Below, one piece after another: positions 26,489 through 35,969 of a stretch of 64,000 nt of DNA. Source of the DNA: Tenacibaculum skagerrakense (GTDB lineage Bacteria; Bacteroidota; Bacteroidia; Flavobacteriales; Flavobacteriaceae); NCBI RefSeq assembly GCF_004345825.1, contig NZ_SLXM01000001.1, forward strand, positions 558,001 to 622,000. The letters are read 5' to 3'. Position 1 is the stretch's first letter; every line of letters starts with the position of its first letter. The notes under the pieces were generated by a model. It saw only the letters and a list, made by a program, of their open reading frames with translations. It was not told the DNA's origin and made no database searches. Both the position numbers and the translations under genes were made by a program.

Positions 26489-28097
26489 TAGCTAGCTTAA
26501 TTTTAAATACAGTTTTATTAGGATTTGCATTAAGACTTATTGCGCCACCATGCTTTTCGATGATTTTTCTTGTATAATATAAACCTATACCAAAACCTTT
26601 TACATCATGCGTGTTTCCTTTAGGAATACGATAAAACTTGTCAAAAATCTTTTCTTGTTGACTTTTATCAATTCCTTTTCCATTGTCTGAAACCGATATG
26701 GTAATAGTGTCTCTCTCAGCTATTAAAAGTACATCAATTTTATCACCACCATATTTTACAGCATTATCAATTAAATTAGAAACAGCATTCTCAAAATGAA
26801 ATTCATCTACATGTAGAAGTAAGGATTTCGCATTAGATGAAAACTGAATATCTTTTTCGGTAGTTAATAATTGATGTTTGTTGGCTAGTTTTTCTAATAA
26901 ATTAATTACTTCAATTTGTTCCTTTTTCAGTAATAATTTTTCACTATCGAGAGTTGCAGTTTCTAATAGTTTTTCAACCATTAGGTGTAGCTTTTTAATT
27001 TGATTTTCTGAAATAGAAACATATTTTTTAGTTTTCTCAGTGTCTTCAATAGCGTTGAAGTTATTAATAGCTTCTAATGCTGTAGAAACTGTTGTGATTG
27101 GAGTTTTGAATTCGTGTGTTATGTTGCTTATTAAATCGTTTTTTATTTCAGCTAATTCTTTTTGTTCATTAATGATTTTTAATAAATAGAATAAACTCGA
27201 TATAACTGCTAGAGATAATAATAACGACAATAATATTCCAGTAGAACTTCTTTTTAAAGCCTCAGCTGAAGGGTTGGAATATTTCATTTTAAATTGTTTG
27301 TCAGGCCCAAGAAAAGTCGATTTAGACTCAATAATCTCAAATTGTTTTACAGGAACAGGATGGAAGTCTACCTGTAAAGTATCAGCCTTAAAGTATTCAA
27401 ACCCGTAGTTAACATTAATGTTTTTTTGGATTAATTCTTTCCTAAGAATAGAATCTATTTTTACAGGATTAATAGTATCGTTTTGAACTGCAACAAAAAC
27501 AGTTTGTAAACCTTTAATAAGCTTTAAACTATCAGTAGCTCTTTTACCTCTAAAAACTCTTACGTCAGAAATAGTATTGCCTTCAATATGAGTTCCTGTT
27601 TTACCATCTTTATGAAATTGAGTAATTCCTTTTACAGCATTATCGGTCTTAAATTTATAATTAAAACCAAAAACAGTATCCCCCATAATACTATCAATTG
27701 CAGAAGTAGTTTTATGAAAATCTGTTTCATCATCAGTCTCAAGTTTTATGGAAGTAATTTGAAAATCAACTTTAGAGGTTGAATCTTTTTTTCTATTCTT
27801 TTTGTTTGACTTATTGTGTGTACTATCTATTTTAGAAAAAATGTTTTTCCAAACGTTTTTCATTCTGCCCTGACCATTAGTGTCTTTTTCATCAGTAACA
27901 ATGGCAAAATAACTTCGTTTAGATAAATCAGCAAAATACTGCTCTACAGCATTATCTAAACTTATCTGAATTTCATTCATTACACGCTGCTTGTTTTCTT
28001 GGTAATTTTTGTAATTCCAATAAAACTGAACTGCAATTGTGGTAATAATTGTTACAGTAATGAAATAAAGAATCCAATTATATTTTTTTGATTTCAT
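26481..28097 (-). CDS. Membrane sensor histidine kinase
   Basis: 538 residues: TM1 at about 8-26, a periplasmic sensor of about 255 residues with no recognised fold, TM2 at about 286-306, HisKA with His328 in ITHEFKTPITTV, and an HATPase domain (N box NAVSNLIDNAVKYGG, G1 DNGKGI, G2 GFGIGLYYT). It is the partner of the overlapping response regulator. The system resembles RprX/RprY in layout. A -7 box sits only 4 nt before the ATG, suggesting a leaderless message. Confidence 0.93.
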   Translation of the reverse strand: MKSKKYNWILYFITVTIITTIAVQFYWNYKNYQENKQRVMNEIQISLDNAVEQYFADLSKRSYFAIVTDEKDTNGQGRMKNVWKNIFSKIDSTHNKSNKKNRKKDSTSKVDFQITSIKLETDDETDFHKTTSAIDSIMGDTVFGFNYKFKTDNAVKGITQFHKDGKTGTHIEGNTISDVRVFRGKRATDSLKLIKGLQTVFVAVQNDTINPVKIDSILRKELIQKNINVNYGFEYFKADTLQVDFHPVPVKQFEIIESKSTFLGPDKQFKMKYSNPSAEALKRSSTGILLSLLLSLAVISSLFYLLKIINEQKELAEIKNDLISNITHEFKTPITTVSTALEAINNFNAIEDTEKTKKYVSISENQIKKLHLMVEKLLETATLDSEKLLLKKEQIEVINLLEKLANKHQLLTTEKDIQFSSNAKSLLLHVDEFHFENAVSNLIDNAVKYGGDKIDVLLIAERDTITISVSDNGKGIDKSQQEKIFDKFYRIPKGNTHDVKGFGIGLYYTRKIIEKHGGAISLNANPNKTVFKIKLANE

Positions 28098-28101
28098 ACC
28101 T

Positions 28102-28109
28102 CAAAAGTA
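28102..28109 (-). promoter_or_regulatory. -7 element for the two-component operon
   Basis: TACTTTTG on the minus strand, perfect TAnnTTTG, ending 4 nt from the kinase ATG. Confidence 0.55.
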
Positions 28110-28136
28110 CATTTTATATGCATACAAAATCAATCG

Positions 28137-28165
28137 GTTAACACTAGTTAACACTAGTTAACCTA
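28137..28165. promoter_or_regulatory. Three tandem 10-bp repeats, putative response-regulator operator
   Basis: GTTAACACTA, GTTAACACTA and GTTAACCTA lie head to tail with 10-bp period in the 124-bp region between the two-component operon and the divergent secreted-protein operon. Period and position fit OmpR/PhoB-type binding for both activation of the rightward operon and autoregulation. Confidence 0.65.
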
Positions 28166-28221
28166 GTAAGCTATTTTTTGAAATCATATTTGTAGTGTGA
28201 AATTAAATAAATCAAAAAGTA

Positions 28222-28797
28222 ATGAAAAACATAGTTCTATTAGTAGTAGTATTAATATCAATAAATGCCTATGCACAGGAAAAGAAGAATGTAAAGTTTA
28301 AAACAACATCTTTAACATTTACAGTGGATTCTACAGATGAAGCAAAAAAAATAAATTGGGATGAAACCAAAGAGTTTTTTGAAGATGTTGATAAAGATGA
28401 AGAGATAACATTAGGCATAAAGATTAAAAAAAATGGAGAAGTTTTTAAGTCAGAATCAAAACACAATTTTTTAATATCTGGTAAAGCAGGAAACATTGAC
28501 CAACTAATTAAGATTATATCTAATTATGAAGTAGAAACCAAACCTGAAGTAAAAATGTCTTCATTGATTTACACTGTAGATTCTGTTAAAGAATTAAAAG
28601 AAATTGATTGGAAAGAGGTAAAAAAATCATTTGCAGATAAAGATGAAGACGAAGAAATCACTTTAGGTTGTAAAGTAAAAAGTTCAGCTGAAGAGAATTC
28701 TAAAGTGGATATCAAGCTAAGCTTTATTGTAACTGGAAAAGTAAAAGATTTAGACAAGTTAATTAAAGCGATGTCGAACTATACTAAAAATCAATAA
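28222..28797 (+). CDS. Secreted protein with duplicated ~75-residue domain
   Basis: Signal peptide to AYAQ (19). The rest is two tandem copies of one domain: residues 28-102 (SLTFTVDST...INWDETKEFF...DEEITLGIKIK...GNIDQLIKIISNY) and 112-187 (SLIYTVDSV...IDWKEVKKSF...DEEITLGCKVK...KDLDKLIKAMSNY). I do not recognise a family. It is the first gene of a run with two GLPGLI proteins and an outer membrane barrel, 29 bp before the next gene, and faces the putative operator at 28137-28165, so it is probably exported to the periplasm and controlled by the adjacent two-component system. Confidence 0.8.
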   Translation: MKNIVLLVVVLISINAYAQEKKNVKFKTTSLTFTVDSTDEAKKINWDETKEFFEDVDKDEEITLGIKIKKNGEVFKSESKHNFLISGKAGNIDQLIKIISNYEVETKPEVKMSSLIYTVDSVKELKEIDWKEVKKSFADKDEDEEITLGCKVKSSAEENSKVDIKLSFIVTGKVKDLDKLIKAMSNYTKNQ

Positions 28798-28826
28798 ACA
28801 AAAAATAAACATTAAAATTAAATACA

Positions 28827-29663
28827 ATGAGAGTTCAATTATTTCTAGCACTAGTCTTGTTATCATTAATTGTAGGAGCACAAGACTTCCAAGGAAAAGC
28901 TACTTATAAAACTCATAGAAATATGGATATTAAAGTAAGTACTGACCAAAACGCTCCTAATTCAGCAATGCAAAAGAAATTGCATGACCAATTAAAAAAA
29001 ATGTCTCAAAAAACATTTACGCTTAATTTCAACAAATCAGAATCTACCTATACGCAGAACAAAGAATTAAAACCAGAAACTCAAACAGGAGGTGTAAGCA
29101 TTGTTATGATTGGAGACGGAGGAGGAAATGATGTTTTATATAAAGATGTAAACAAAAAAATCTACAGAAATAAAACAGAAATAAGTGGTAAGAATTTTTT
29201 AATTGAAGATAAGTTGCAAACTGCTGACTGGGAAATGACGGCTGAAACAAAAAAGATAGGTAAATTCACTTGTTATAAAGCCACTAGATCAAGAGAAGAA
29301 GATCGTGTAAGTTTTACAATGACAGATGGAGACAAAGAAGAAACTAAAGAAAAAGTTACTGTAACAACAGAAGTGTGGTATACACCAGAGATTCCAGTAA
29401 GCAACGGCCCGGGAATGTTTTGGGGATTGCCAGGGTTAATTTTAGAAGTTCATGAAGGTAAATTAACTATTGTTTGTACAGAGTTAGTTTTAAATCCTTC
29501 AGACAAAGTGTCTATTGATAAACCAACAAAAGGAAAAAAAGTTTCTCAAGAGAAATTTGATAAGATTATGAGAGAGAAAACAGAAGAAATGATGGAGCGA
29601 TTTAAGAATAATAGAAAGTCTAAAAACAAAGGAGAATCAATAAGTATAGAAATTCAAGGATAG
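28827..29663 (+). CDS. GLPGLI family protein
   Basis: 278 residues with signal peptide (to VGAQ). The family-naming motif is present in SNGPGMFWGLPGLILEVHEG near residue 205. Conserved upstream elements FxGKATYKTH..., KTFTLNFNKSESTYTQ and GKFTCYKATR also match. GLPGLI proteins are Bacteroidota-specific secreted proteins of unknown biochemical role, often encoded with TonB-receptor-like proteins, as here. It is paralogous to the gene that follows. Confidence 0.93.
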   Translation: MRVQLFLALVLLSLIVGAQDFQGKATYKTHRNMDIKVSTDQNAPNSAMQKKLHDQLKKMSQKTFTLNFNKSESTYTQNKELKPETQTGGVSIVMIGDGGGNDVLYKDVNKKIYRNKTEISGKNFLIEDKLQTADWEMTAETKKIGKFTCYKATRSREEDRVSFTMTDGDKEETKEKVTVTTEVWYTPEIPVSNGPGMFWGLPGLILEVHEGKLTIVCTELVLNPSDKVSIDKPTKGKKVSQEKFDKIMREKTEEMMERFKNNRKSKNKGESISIEIQG

Positions 29664-29743
29664 CGATTAAACCTTTAGCTTTTTTTTAAGTCTAACACAA
29701 GATTACGAATAGTATCTTTAACAACAAAATTAAGCTAATCAAT

Positions 29744-30598
29744 ATGAAATCACTTATTACCTATTTGTTTGTTTTCTTTACAATAACCTGTTTTTCTCAA
29801 AAAAACTTTTATGGTAAAGCAGTTTATCAATCAAAAACATCGTTCGACTTAGAGCAATGGAATAATCGCGAAATGTCGGAACAACAGAAAAAAAGAATTA
29901 TGGAGCGAATGAAGAATATGCTTGAAAAAACATATGTACTTCAGTTTAATAAAAGCGCTTCTATTTATAAAGAAGAGGAGAAGTTAGAAGCTCCAGGAAG
30001 TGGGGGAGGATTTAGATTTGGAGGTTTTTCTGCAGAATCACAATATAAGAGTATTACTGAAAAGCAATTTTTAGAAGAGCGTGAATTCTTCGGGAAAAAG
30101 TTTTTAATCGAAGATTCAGCTGAAATGCCTAAATGGGAAATGACAGGGGAAACGAAACAAATAGGTAATTATCTGTGTTACAAAGCTACAATGCTAAAAA
30201 AAACAGATGAGTTCGATTGGCAAAATATGAGAAGAAGAGGTAGAGATCGTGATAATGATGAGAAAAAGAAAGATACTGCCAATGTAAAAAAAGTAACAGA
30301 GGAGATTGAACTGCCAAAAGAAGTATTAGTAACAGCATGGTATACACCTCAAATTCCTGTGAGCAACGGACCAGGAGAATATTGGGGATTACCAGGATTG
30401 ATTCTAGAGGTGAATTCAGGAAGAACCACTATTTTATGTACACAAGTTGTATTGAACCCAAAAGAGAGAATTGAAATTGAAGCTCCAACTAAAGGCGATA
30501 AAGTTTCCAGAGAAGAATACAATAAAATTGTAAAGAAAAAAATGGAAGAGATGCGCGATATGTGGAGAGGAAGAAGAGGTAGAGATTCTAGACGTTAG
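29744..30598 (+). CDS. GLPGLI family protein (second copy)
   Basis: 284 residues with signal peptide and the motif SNGPGEYWGLPGLILEVNSG near residue 212. It is colinear with the preceding paralogue (YGKAVYQSKTS, KTYVLQFNKSASIYKEE, GNYLCYKATM). It differs in a charged, Arg/Asp/Lys-rich insert (about 160-190) and a basic C-terminal tail rich in Arg/Asp. It is followed by the barrel gene after 18 bp, consistent with one operon. Confidence 0.93.
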   Translation: MKSLITYLFVFFTITCFSQKNFYGKAVYQSKTSFDLEQWNNREMSEQQKKRIMERMKNMLEKTYVLQFNKSASIYKEEEKLEAPGSGGGFRFGGFSAESQYKSITEKQFLEEREFFGKKFLIEDSAEMPKWEMTGETKQIGNYLCYKATMLKKTDEFDWQNMRRRGRDRDNDEKKKDTANVKKVTEEIELPKEVLVTAWYTPQIPVSNGPGEYWGLPGLILEVNSGRTTILCTQVVLNPKERIEIEAPTKGDKVSREEYNKIVKKKMEEMRDMWRGRRGRDSRR

Positions 30599-30616
30599 AT
30601 AACCAAAATTTTAATA

Positions 30617-33343
30617 ATGAAACAAATTTTATTTTTTGCGATTATTTTAATCGCTAGCCATACTAGTGCCCAAATTAAACTATCTGGAGTAGTTTCAGAT
30701 GAAGGAGGAAATAAGCTGGAAATGGCAAATATGATTGCTATTAATCAACAAACTAAAAAGATAGATTCGTATGGTTTTACAGATGCGTTTGGTAACTATA
30801 AACTGAATTTACAAAAAAATACAAGCTATATAATTAAAGCGAGTTATGTAGGAATGAAATCTGGCGACGTATTAGTGTCTACAAAAGAGTCAGATATGAT
30901 AAAAGATATAACCTTAACTATTGATGAAACTTTAGATGAAGTTGAAATTGTTTCTAAAATGCCAGTAACCGTTAAAGGGGATACTATTGTATACAATGCT
31001 GATTCTTTTAAAAGTGGAACGGAGAAAAAATTAGGAGACGTTTTAAAGAAATTACCAGGAGTAGAAGTAAATGATGATGGAGAGATTCAGGTGGAAGGGA
31101 AAACGGTTAGTAAAGTTATGGTAGAAGGAAAAGATTTCTTTGACGGAGATTCTAAATTGGCTACAAAAAACATTCCTGCAAATGCCATTGATAAGGTTGA
31201 AGTGTTGAAGAATCATAGCGAGGTTCGTCAAATGAGCAGCGTAACCGATAATGAAGATAATATTGTTATCAATTTAAAATTAAAAGAAGGGAAGAAAAAC
31301 TTTTGGTTCGGAGAAGTTTCTGCTGGAATAGGAATGGCAACGGAAGATACACGTTATGTTGTACATCCAAAGCTGTTTTATTATAGTCCAAAATATAGTT
31401 TGAATTTAATAACAGATTTCAATAACATTGGTGAAGTACCATTTACACGTCGCGATTATTTTAAGTTCACAGGAGGTTTCCGTGGAGGAGGAGGACAAGG
31501 TACAGGGTTTAATGTTTCTTCTTCTGATATAGGTTTTTTAACGTTGAGAAATAATAGAGCAAAAGAAATTGTGTCTCGTTTTGGTGCATTAAATTTTAGT
31601 TACTCACCAAAAGAAAATTGGGATCTAAGTGGTTTTGCAATTTATTCTGGTTCAGATACTGATTTAGAAGAGAATACAGTAAGAAATTACTTAACTCCAA
31701 ACAGAAATGATCCTCAAGCTATTGAAACAGAAACAACACAAAGTATTACCAATCAACAAAGTGATTTAGGATTAATTAAGTTGAGTTCAAGTTACAAAGC
31801 AAACCCAGATAACCAATTTGATTATGATCTTTTTGCTAAAGTTTCTGATCAAAAAGAAACACAGTTGTTAACTTCAAATAGAACTGCTATTGATGGTACT
31901 TTTACATTAGTGCCAATTAATCAATTAACAACACAGAATCCATATTCCATTAATCAGAATTTAAACTATTATTACACATTAAATGATAGAAATATTTTTG
32001 CCTTTGAAGGACAACATTTATGGCAAAATGAAGATCCGTTTTACAATGCACAGTTAGCCCAATTATCATTTTTTAATCAATTAGGATTAACAAATCAGTC
32101 GTTATTTGATGTTTCTCAGAACAAAAGAGTTAAAACAAATAAGTTAGATGCAAAGTTAGATTACTTCTATGTGATTAACTCTAAGAGTAATTTAAACCTA
32201 ACGTTAGGAACTACCTTAAGTAATCAGCAGTTTAATTCAGATGTTTTTCAGGTTTTAGACAATGGAGATCAAACAAATATTAATAATCCAGATGCTATTA
32301 ATGATGTAGCTTATACTTTTGACGATTATTATGCGGGATTACATTATAAGTTTATCACTGGGATTTTTACTTTTAATCAAGGATTCACAGCTCATAAATA
32401 CGCGGCTGTAAATACACAGTTAGGTAGTGTTTTCGATAATAGTTTTACAAAGTTACTTCCAGATGCATCAATAAAAATAGCATTAAAAAAATCAGAAAGT
32501 TTACGATTAAATTATAGTCAGCAAGTCAGTTTTACGGACATCAACCGCGTTGCTGAAGGTTATGTATTCAATAACTACAACCGTTTATATAGTGGAAATA
32601 GAGAGTTAGAGAGTTCATTGTCTCATAATGTAAATTTGAGTTATTTTAGCTTTAATATGTTTAATTATACTAATGTATTTGCTAGTATTAATTATAGTAA
32701 ATTAATTGAAGCAGTAAAAGGAGCTACAGTTTTTAATGGAGTAGATCAGGTATCGAGTTCAATCAATTCAGCTTTTCCAGACGAAACGATTTCAGCAAAT
32801 GCAAATTTCCAAAAAAGCTATAGAAAGTTTAAACTGACTTTAGGAGGAAATTTAGCTTATTCAGTATCGAATAACCTTTTCTTTTCTGGGTTAACTGGGC
32901 AAAATGAAAACAGAGAATCGAATTCTTTTACACAAGCATACAGAACTAGATTTAGTACTAATTTTAGAGAGTTTCCAAATTTTGATGTTGGTTACAACGT
33001 TAGTATTAATAAGTACGATCAAGGAGGAGTTATAAACACTTTCACAACACATAGTCCATTTATTAATTTTGATGCTTTTATCACAGATGAACTAGTTTTC
33101 AATACAAGTTACACGTATAATAACTTTAGAAATCAATCTAGAACATTAAATGATTATAGTTTCTGGGATGCAGATTTAACCTATCAAAAAGGAGATAGTA
33201 AATGGGAGTATAAAATTAAAGCAACGAACCTGTTAAACACAAAATCACTGAACCAAGACGATTCAAATGCAATATTTAACAGTTCATCTGTATATATTGT
33301 ACAGCCGCGATTTGTAACATTTAATATTACGTATAATTTATAG
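30617..33343 (+). CDS. TonB-receptor-like outer membrane beta-barrel protein
   Basis: 908 residues: signal peptide (to TSAQ), a CarboxypepD-regulatory-like beta-sandwich at about 20-110 (LSGVVSDEGGNKLEMANMIA), a plug-like region at about 125-215 (LKKLPGVEVNDDGEIQVEGK, VMVEGKDFFDGDSKLA) and a long C-terminal barrel ending FVTFNITYNL. It belongs with the outer membrane beta-barrel proteins seen beside GLPGLI genes; a transport or surface-complex role is likely, substrate unknown. It is the last gene of the operon and ends at a strong terminator. Confidence 0.9.
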   Translation: MKQILFFAIILIASHTSAQIKLSGVVSDEGGNKLEMANMIAINQQTKKIDSYGFTDAFGNYKLNLQKNTSYIIKASYVGMKSGDVLVSTKESDMIKDITLTIDETLDEVEIVSKMPVTVKGDTIVYNADSFKSGTEKKLGDVLKKLPGVEVNDDGEIQVEGKTVSKVMVEGKDFFDGDSKLATKNIPANAIDKVEVLKNHSEVRQMSSVTDNEDNIVINLKLKEGKKNFWFGEVSAGIGMATEDTRYVVHPKLFYYSPKYSLNLITDFNNIGEVPFTRRDYFKFTGGFRGGGGQGTGFNVSSSDIGFLTLRNNRAKEIVSRFGALNFSYSPKENWDLSGFAIYSGSDTDLEENTVRNYLTPNRNDPQAIETETTQSITNQQSDLGLIKLSSSYKANPDNQFDYDLFAKVSDQKETQLLTSNRTAIDGTFTLVPINQLTTQNPYSINQNLNYYYTLNDRNIFAFEGQHLWQNEDPFYNAQLAQLSFFNQLGLTNQSLFDVSQNKRVKTNKLDAKLDYFYVINSKSNLNLTLGTTLSNQQFNSDVFQVLDNGDQTNINNPDAINDVAYTFDDYYAGLHYKFITGIFTFNQGFTAHKYAAVNTQLGSVFDNSFTKLLPDASIKIALKKSESLRLNYSQQVSFTDINRVAEGYVFNNYNRLYSGNRELESSLSHNVNLSYFSFNMFNYTNVFASINYSKLIEAVKGATVFNGVDQVSSSINSAFPDETISANANFQKSYRKFKLTLGGNLAYSVSNNLFFSGLTGQNENRESNSFTQAYRTRFSTNFREFPNFDVGYNVSINKYDQGGVINTFTTHSPFINFDAFITDELVFNTSYTYNNFRNQSRTLNDYSFWDADLTYQKGDSKWEYKIKATNLLNTKSLNQDDSNAIFNSSSVYIVQPRFVTFNITYNL

Positions 33344-33358
33344 TTTTCGGGATTAATC

Positions 33359-33395
33359 AAAAACGGTGGGCTTTATTAGTAAGCCCACCGTTTTT
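33359..33395. terminator. Bidirectional terminator
   Basis: 15-bp stem AAAAACGGTGGGCTT / AAGCCCACCGTTTTT with a 7-nt loop between convergent genes. Confidence 0.9.
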
Positions 33396-33424
33396 ATTTT
33401 ATATAAAATCTTATTATTTCAAGA

Positions 33425-35644
33425 TTATTTTATAATTAGTTTTCTCGTAGTTCGCTTATCTCCATTCTGAACTTGTAATATATACAATCCAGTGTTAATT
33501 CCGTTAAAGCTTAATTCTTCAGAGAATGTATTTGGAGTGTTTGTAAACTCTTTTTGCTCAATCATTCTTCCTCTAATATCAAATAATTTAATTTTTACTT
33601 CTTGAGTATCAATTACCTCAAAAGTAATATTAAAGTTTCCATTAGATGGGTTTGGATACACACTAAAGTTGTTAAAGTCAAAATCATCAACAGATGCGGT
33701 AGGATTATCAATAATATTGAAATTAATTGAATTCATATTATAAAAAATATTATCTACAGCCTCTACCATAATTCTTGCCGTTGTTGTAGGATGATTAGGG
33801 ATTGTTACCGATTGAGAACCATCATTAGGCGTACTTTCTATTAAAGTTGTAGGAAATGTTAATCCTCCGTCAGTTGATAATTTAATACGAACATTTTGAC
33901 AATTGATAGGAGATTGATGCGTAGTAGATCTATTCCAAGTAATAATTTGAGAAGTTTCACCAGTCAAATTTGTGTTACTTGGATTAGAAACTGTAAAAGG
34001 GCTAGCACTAGTAACAGTAACTTTCATGTCATCTCTATCAGCTGCACCACCACCAGCATTATTATCACGAACTACTAAAGAAAAGTTCATTTCTCTAGCA
34101 ACTTGAGGAATAACCTCCCATGTTGAAAAGGTTGATCCTCCAGCGACAGTTTCTATTTTAGGTAAATACCTATCTGAAGACGAACTCGGAGCGAAAGATC
34201 TAAACAAAGCACCAGCAGTGCTCCCAGATAATGGGGGAGCTGTAGTTAGTTCATTGTCAATTTGTTCCCAGTTGTAAGTTAGACTATTTGTACCGTCTGC
34301 ATCAGTAGCATTTCCTTTTAATTTTAACGGGGTTCCTCTAGGAACACTGAAGTCAGAACCAGCATTAGCAACAGGTGCGTTATTTCCCGTTGCAGTAATT
34401 GTTCCACAGAATGTTCCTTGAATATGAGTCCACATGCTAGTGATACTAAAAGAATGAAAATGATCATCACTATTACTCTGAACATCTGGGGGACAAATTC
34501 CAGCATACGCCATAATTGTTGATCCACTACCTGGTTCAACAGCACTTGAGTTTGATCGATTATTATCGCATGAATTGTTAAAAGTATGTGGAGCTCCAAA
34601 TTGATGCCCCATTTCATGGGCTACATAATCTACATCGTAAGGGTCTCCAATAGGATTAGAGGTACCTGTAACTCCACGCCCTTTTCCTCCGAAACAAACA
34701 ACACCTAATCCCGCTACGCCACCTCCACCAGTACTAAATACATGGCCAATATCATAATTTGTGTTTCCTATTATATTGTCACATTTAGATTGATTTTCTG
34801 AAATCAAAGACCCAGGTGAGTCATCAGTAAAGCCATCAGTATCAGCATCCAAAAAAATTAAAGGATTATCACCATCTTGTAAAATAATATTCATTCTAAC
34901 GGCTAAATCTCTTTCAAACAAACCATTTACACGTGCCATGGTTGTGTTCATTGCAGATAATACGGCTGCTCTTTGTACTGTTTCTGTACCACCACTAACT
35001 CCTTGTTGATTGATGTGAAATTGTGCGTATTCACCTGTACAACTTAAAGCTAGTCGATATGTTCTTAAAAAACCATCATCTGCAGTTCTTTGAGCAGCAG
35101 TGTTTATTTCAGTTTTTTTAGCTTCTACAGTTTCTTTTACGTGACACGTAAAATCATCATCAGCTTTTTCAATATTAGCTCTGTTGTAACTCATATACAA
35201 AGTTTTATCCTTAGAGTAAGGATCTACATAAAATGTAGGATGATTTCCTGAGAAAATAGTGATATGAACGCCGTCAGTTCCAACAGTAATTTTACCATTT
35301 TCAGTCCTATCAGAAATCCCTTGAATAGAATATGATTTGATGAATCCATATTTTGGATGAATAGGTTCTGTAAAGTTAGAATGCTCAATTACAATGTAGT
35401 TATTTAATTTATCGTTGTAACCAGGTAAAGAAATGATTTTGTTAACTCCTTTAGCTTGAGAAGTGAGTTCATTTTTGAAACTCTCTATATCTAAATTATA
35501 TATAGAGAATTTTTCAGGTTGATTTTTTATAAAAGCTTTCTCTCCTTTAAAGGCAAAGTCTCCGGTATCCATTTTTTTCCAAGAACTTTGTGCATTAGTT
35601 AAGGTTATGCAAAAAAGCGTTAATACAAGTGTGATTTTTCTCAT
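33425..35644 (-). CDS. Secreted reprolysin-like zinc metallopeptidase with T9SS sorting domain
   Basis: The start at 35644 gives signal peptide MRKITLVLTLFCITLTNAQ; the frame is open 16 codons further. A propeptide-like region precedes the catalytic domain, where HEMGHQFGAPH (343-353) is the HExxHxxGxxH zinc motif of metzincins (M12B-like), followed by YAG-type Met-turn sequence (STIMAYAGIC). Ig/FN3-like regions (about 430-640) and a type A sorting domain (YPNPSNGNFNITF ... GLYILQVQNG ... RKLIIK) complete the chain. It is therefore a surface or secreted protease exported by T9SS. A short relic of a related 5' end lies upstream (35833-35889). Confidence 0.92.
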   Translation of the reverse strand: MRKITLVLTLFCITLTNAQSSWKKMDTGDFAFKGEKAFIKNQPEKFSIYNLDIESFKNELTSQAKGVNKIISLPGYNDKLNNYIVIEHSNFTEPIHPKYGFIKSYSIQGISDRTENGKITVGTDGVHITIFSGNHPTFYVDPYSKDKTLYMSYNRANIEKADDDFTCHVKETVEAKKTEINTAAQRTADDGFLRTYRLALSCTGEYAQFHINQQGVSGGTETVQRAAVLSAMNTTMARVNGLFERDLAVRMNIILQDGDNPLIFLDADTDGFTDDSPGSLISENQSKCDNIIGNTNYDIGHVFSTGGGGVAGLGVVCFGGKGRGVTGTSNPIGDPYDVDYVAHEMGHQFGAPHTFNNSCDNNRSNSSAVEPGSGSTIMAYAGICPPDVQSNSDDHFHSFSITSMWTHIQGTFCGTITATGNNAPVANAGSDFSVPRGTPLKLKGNATDADGTNSLTYNWEQIDNELTTAPPLSGSTAGALFRSFAPSSSSDRYLPKIETVAGGSTFSTWEVIPQVAREMNFSLVVRDNNAGGGAADRDDMKVTVTSASPFTVSNPSNTNLTGETSQIITWNRSTTHQSPINCQNVRIKLSTDGGLTFPTTLIESTPNDGSQSVTIPNHPTTTARIMVEAVDNIFYNMNSINFNIIDNPTASVDDFDFNNFSVYPNPSNGNFNITFEVIDTQEVKIKLFDIRGRMIEQKEFTNTPNTFSEELSFNGINTGLYILQVQNGDKRTTRKLIIK

Positions 35645-35832
35645 TAGGATTAATTTTAATAAACATGTTTTTAATGCATTGTTAATGAACAATGAAACTT
35701 GTAAGGGATGTCAAAAATATTAATAAAATAGTTGATTTACAGATTTATTCGTAAAAAAATGTGTTTTATCTTTTAAAATTAATGAATATGTGAAGTCTTG
35801 TCTGACTTTTTCTCTAACTATATAATTTATTC

Positions 35833-35889
35833 TTAAAACACAAAGTTTTTCGAATCCATTTTTTTCCACGAACTTTGTAAGAAGTTAAA
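35833..35889 (-). pseudogene. Relic of a second metallopeptidase 5' end
   Basis: Reads FNFLQSSWKKMDSKNFVF then stop on the minus strand, matching AQSSWKKMDTGDFAF at the mature N-terminus of the adjacent metallopeptidase, also at DNA level (TCCATTTTTTTCCA with GAACTTTG). No start or signal peptide is left. It is probably the remains of a tandem duplicate. Confidence 0.5.
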
Positions 35890-35969
35890 TCTGTTTAAAA
35901 AAGTATTCAAACAATTATAAGCTTATTTAATATTGGTTTACTATTAAAAACGAGCTGAATAGCAAAAGC

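Noticed and set aside
28137..28165. CRISPR-like or satellite repeat
   Set aside because: Only three 10-bp units without spacers, in a promoter region; an operator is the better reading. No CRISPR array or cas gene is seen anywhere in the window.
34324..34617. A 97-codon open frame on the same strand, in another reading frame within the metallopeptidase gene
   Set aside because: It lies wholly inside a well-supported gene, has no promoter or family resemblance, and its composition is that of a shifted frame.
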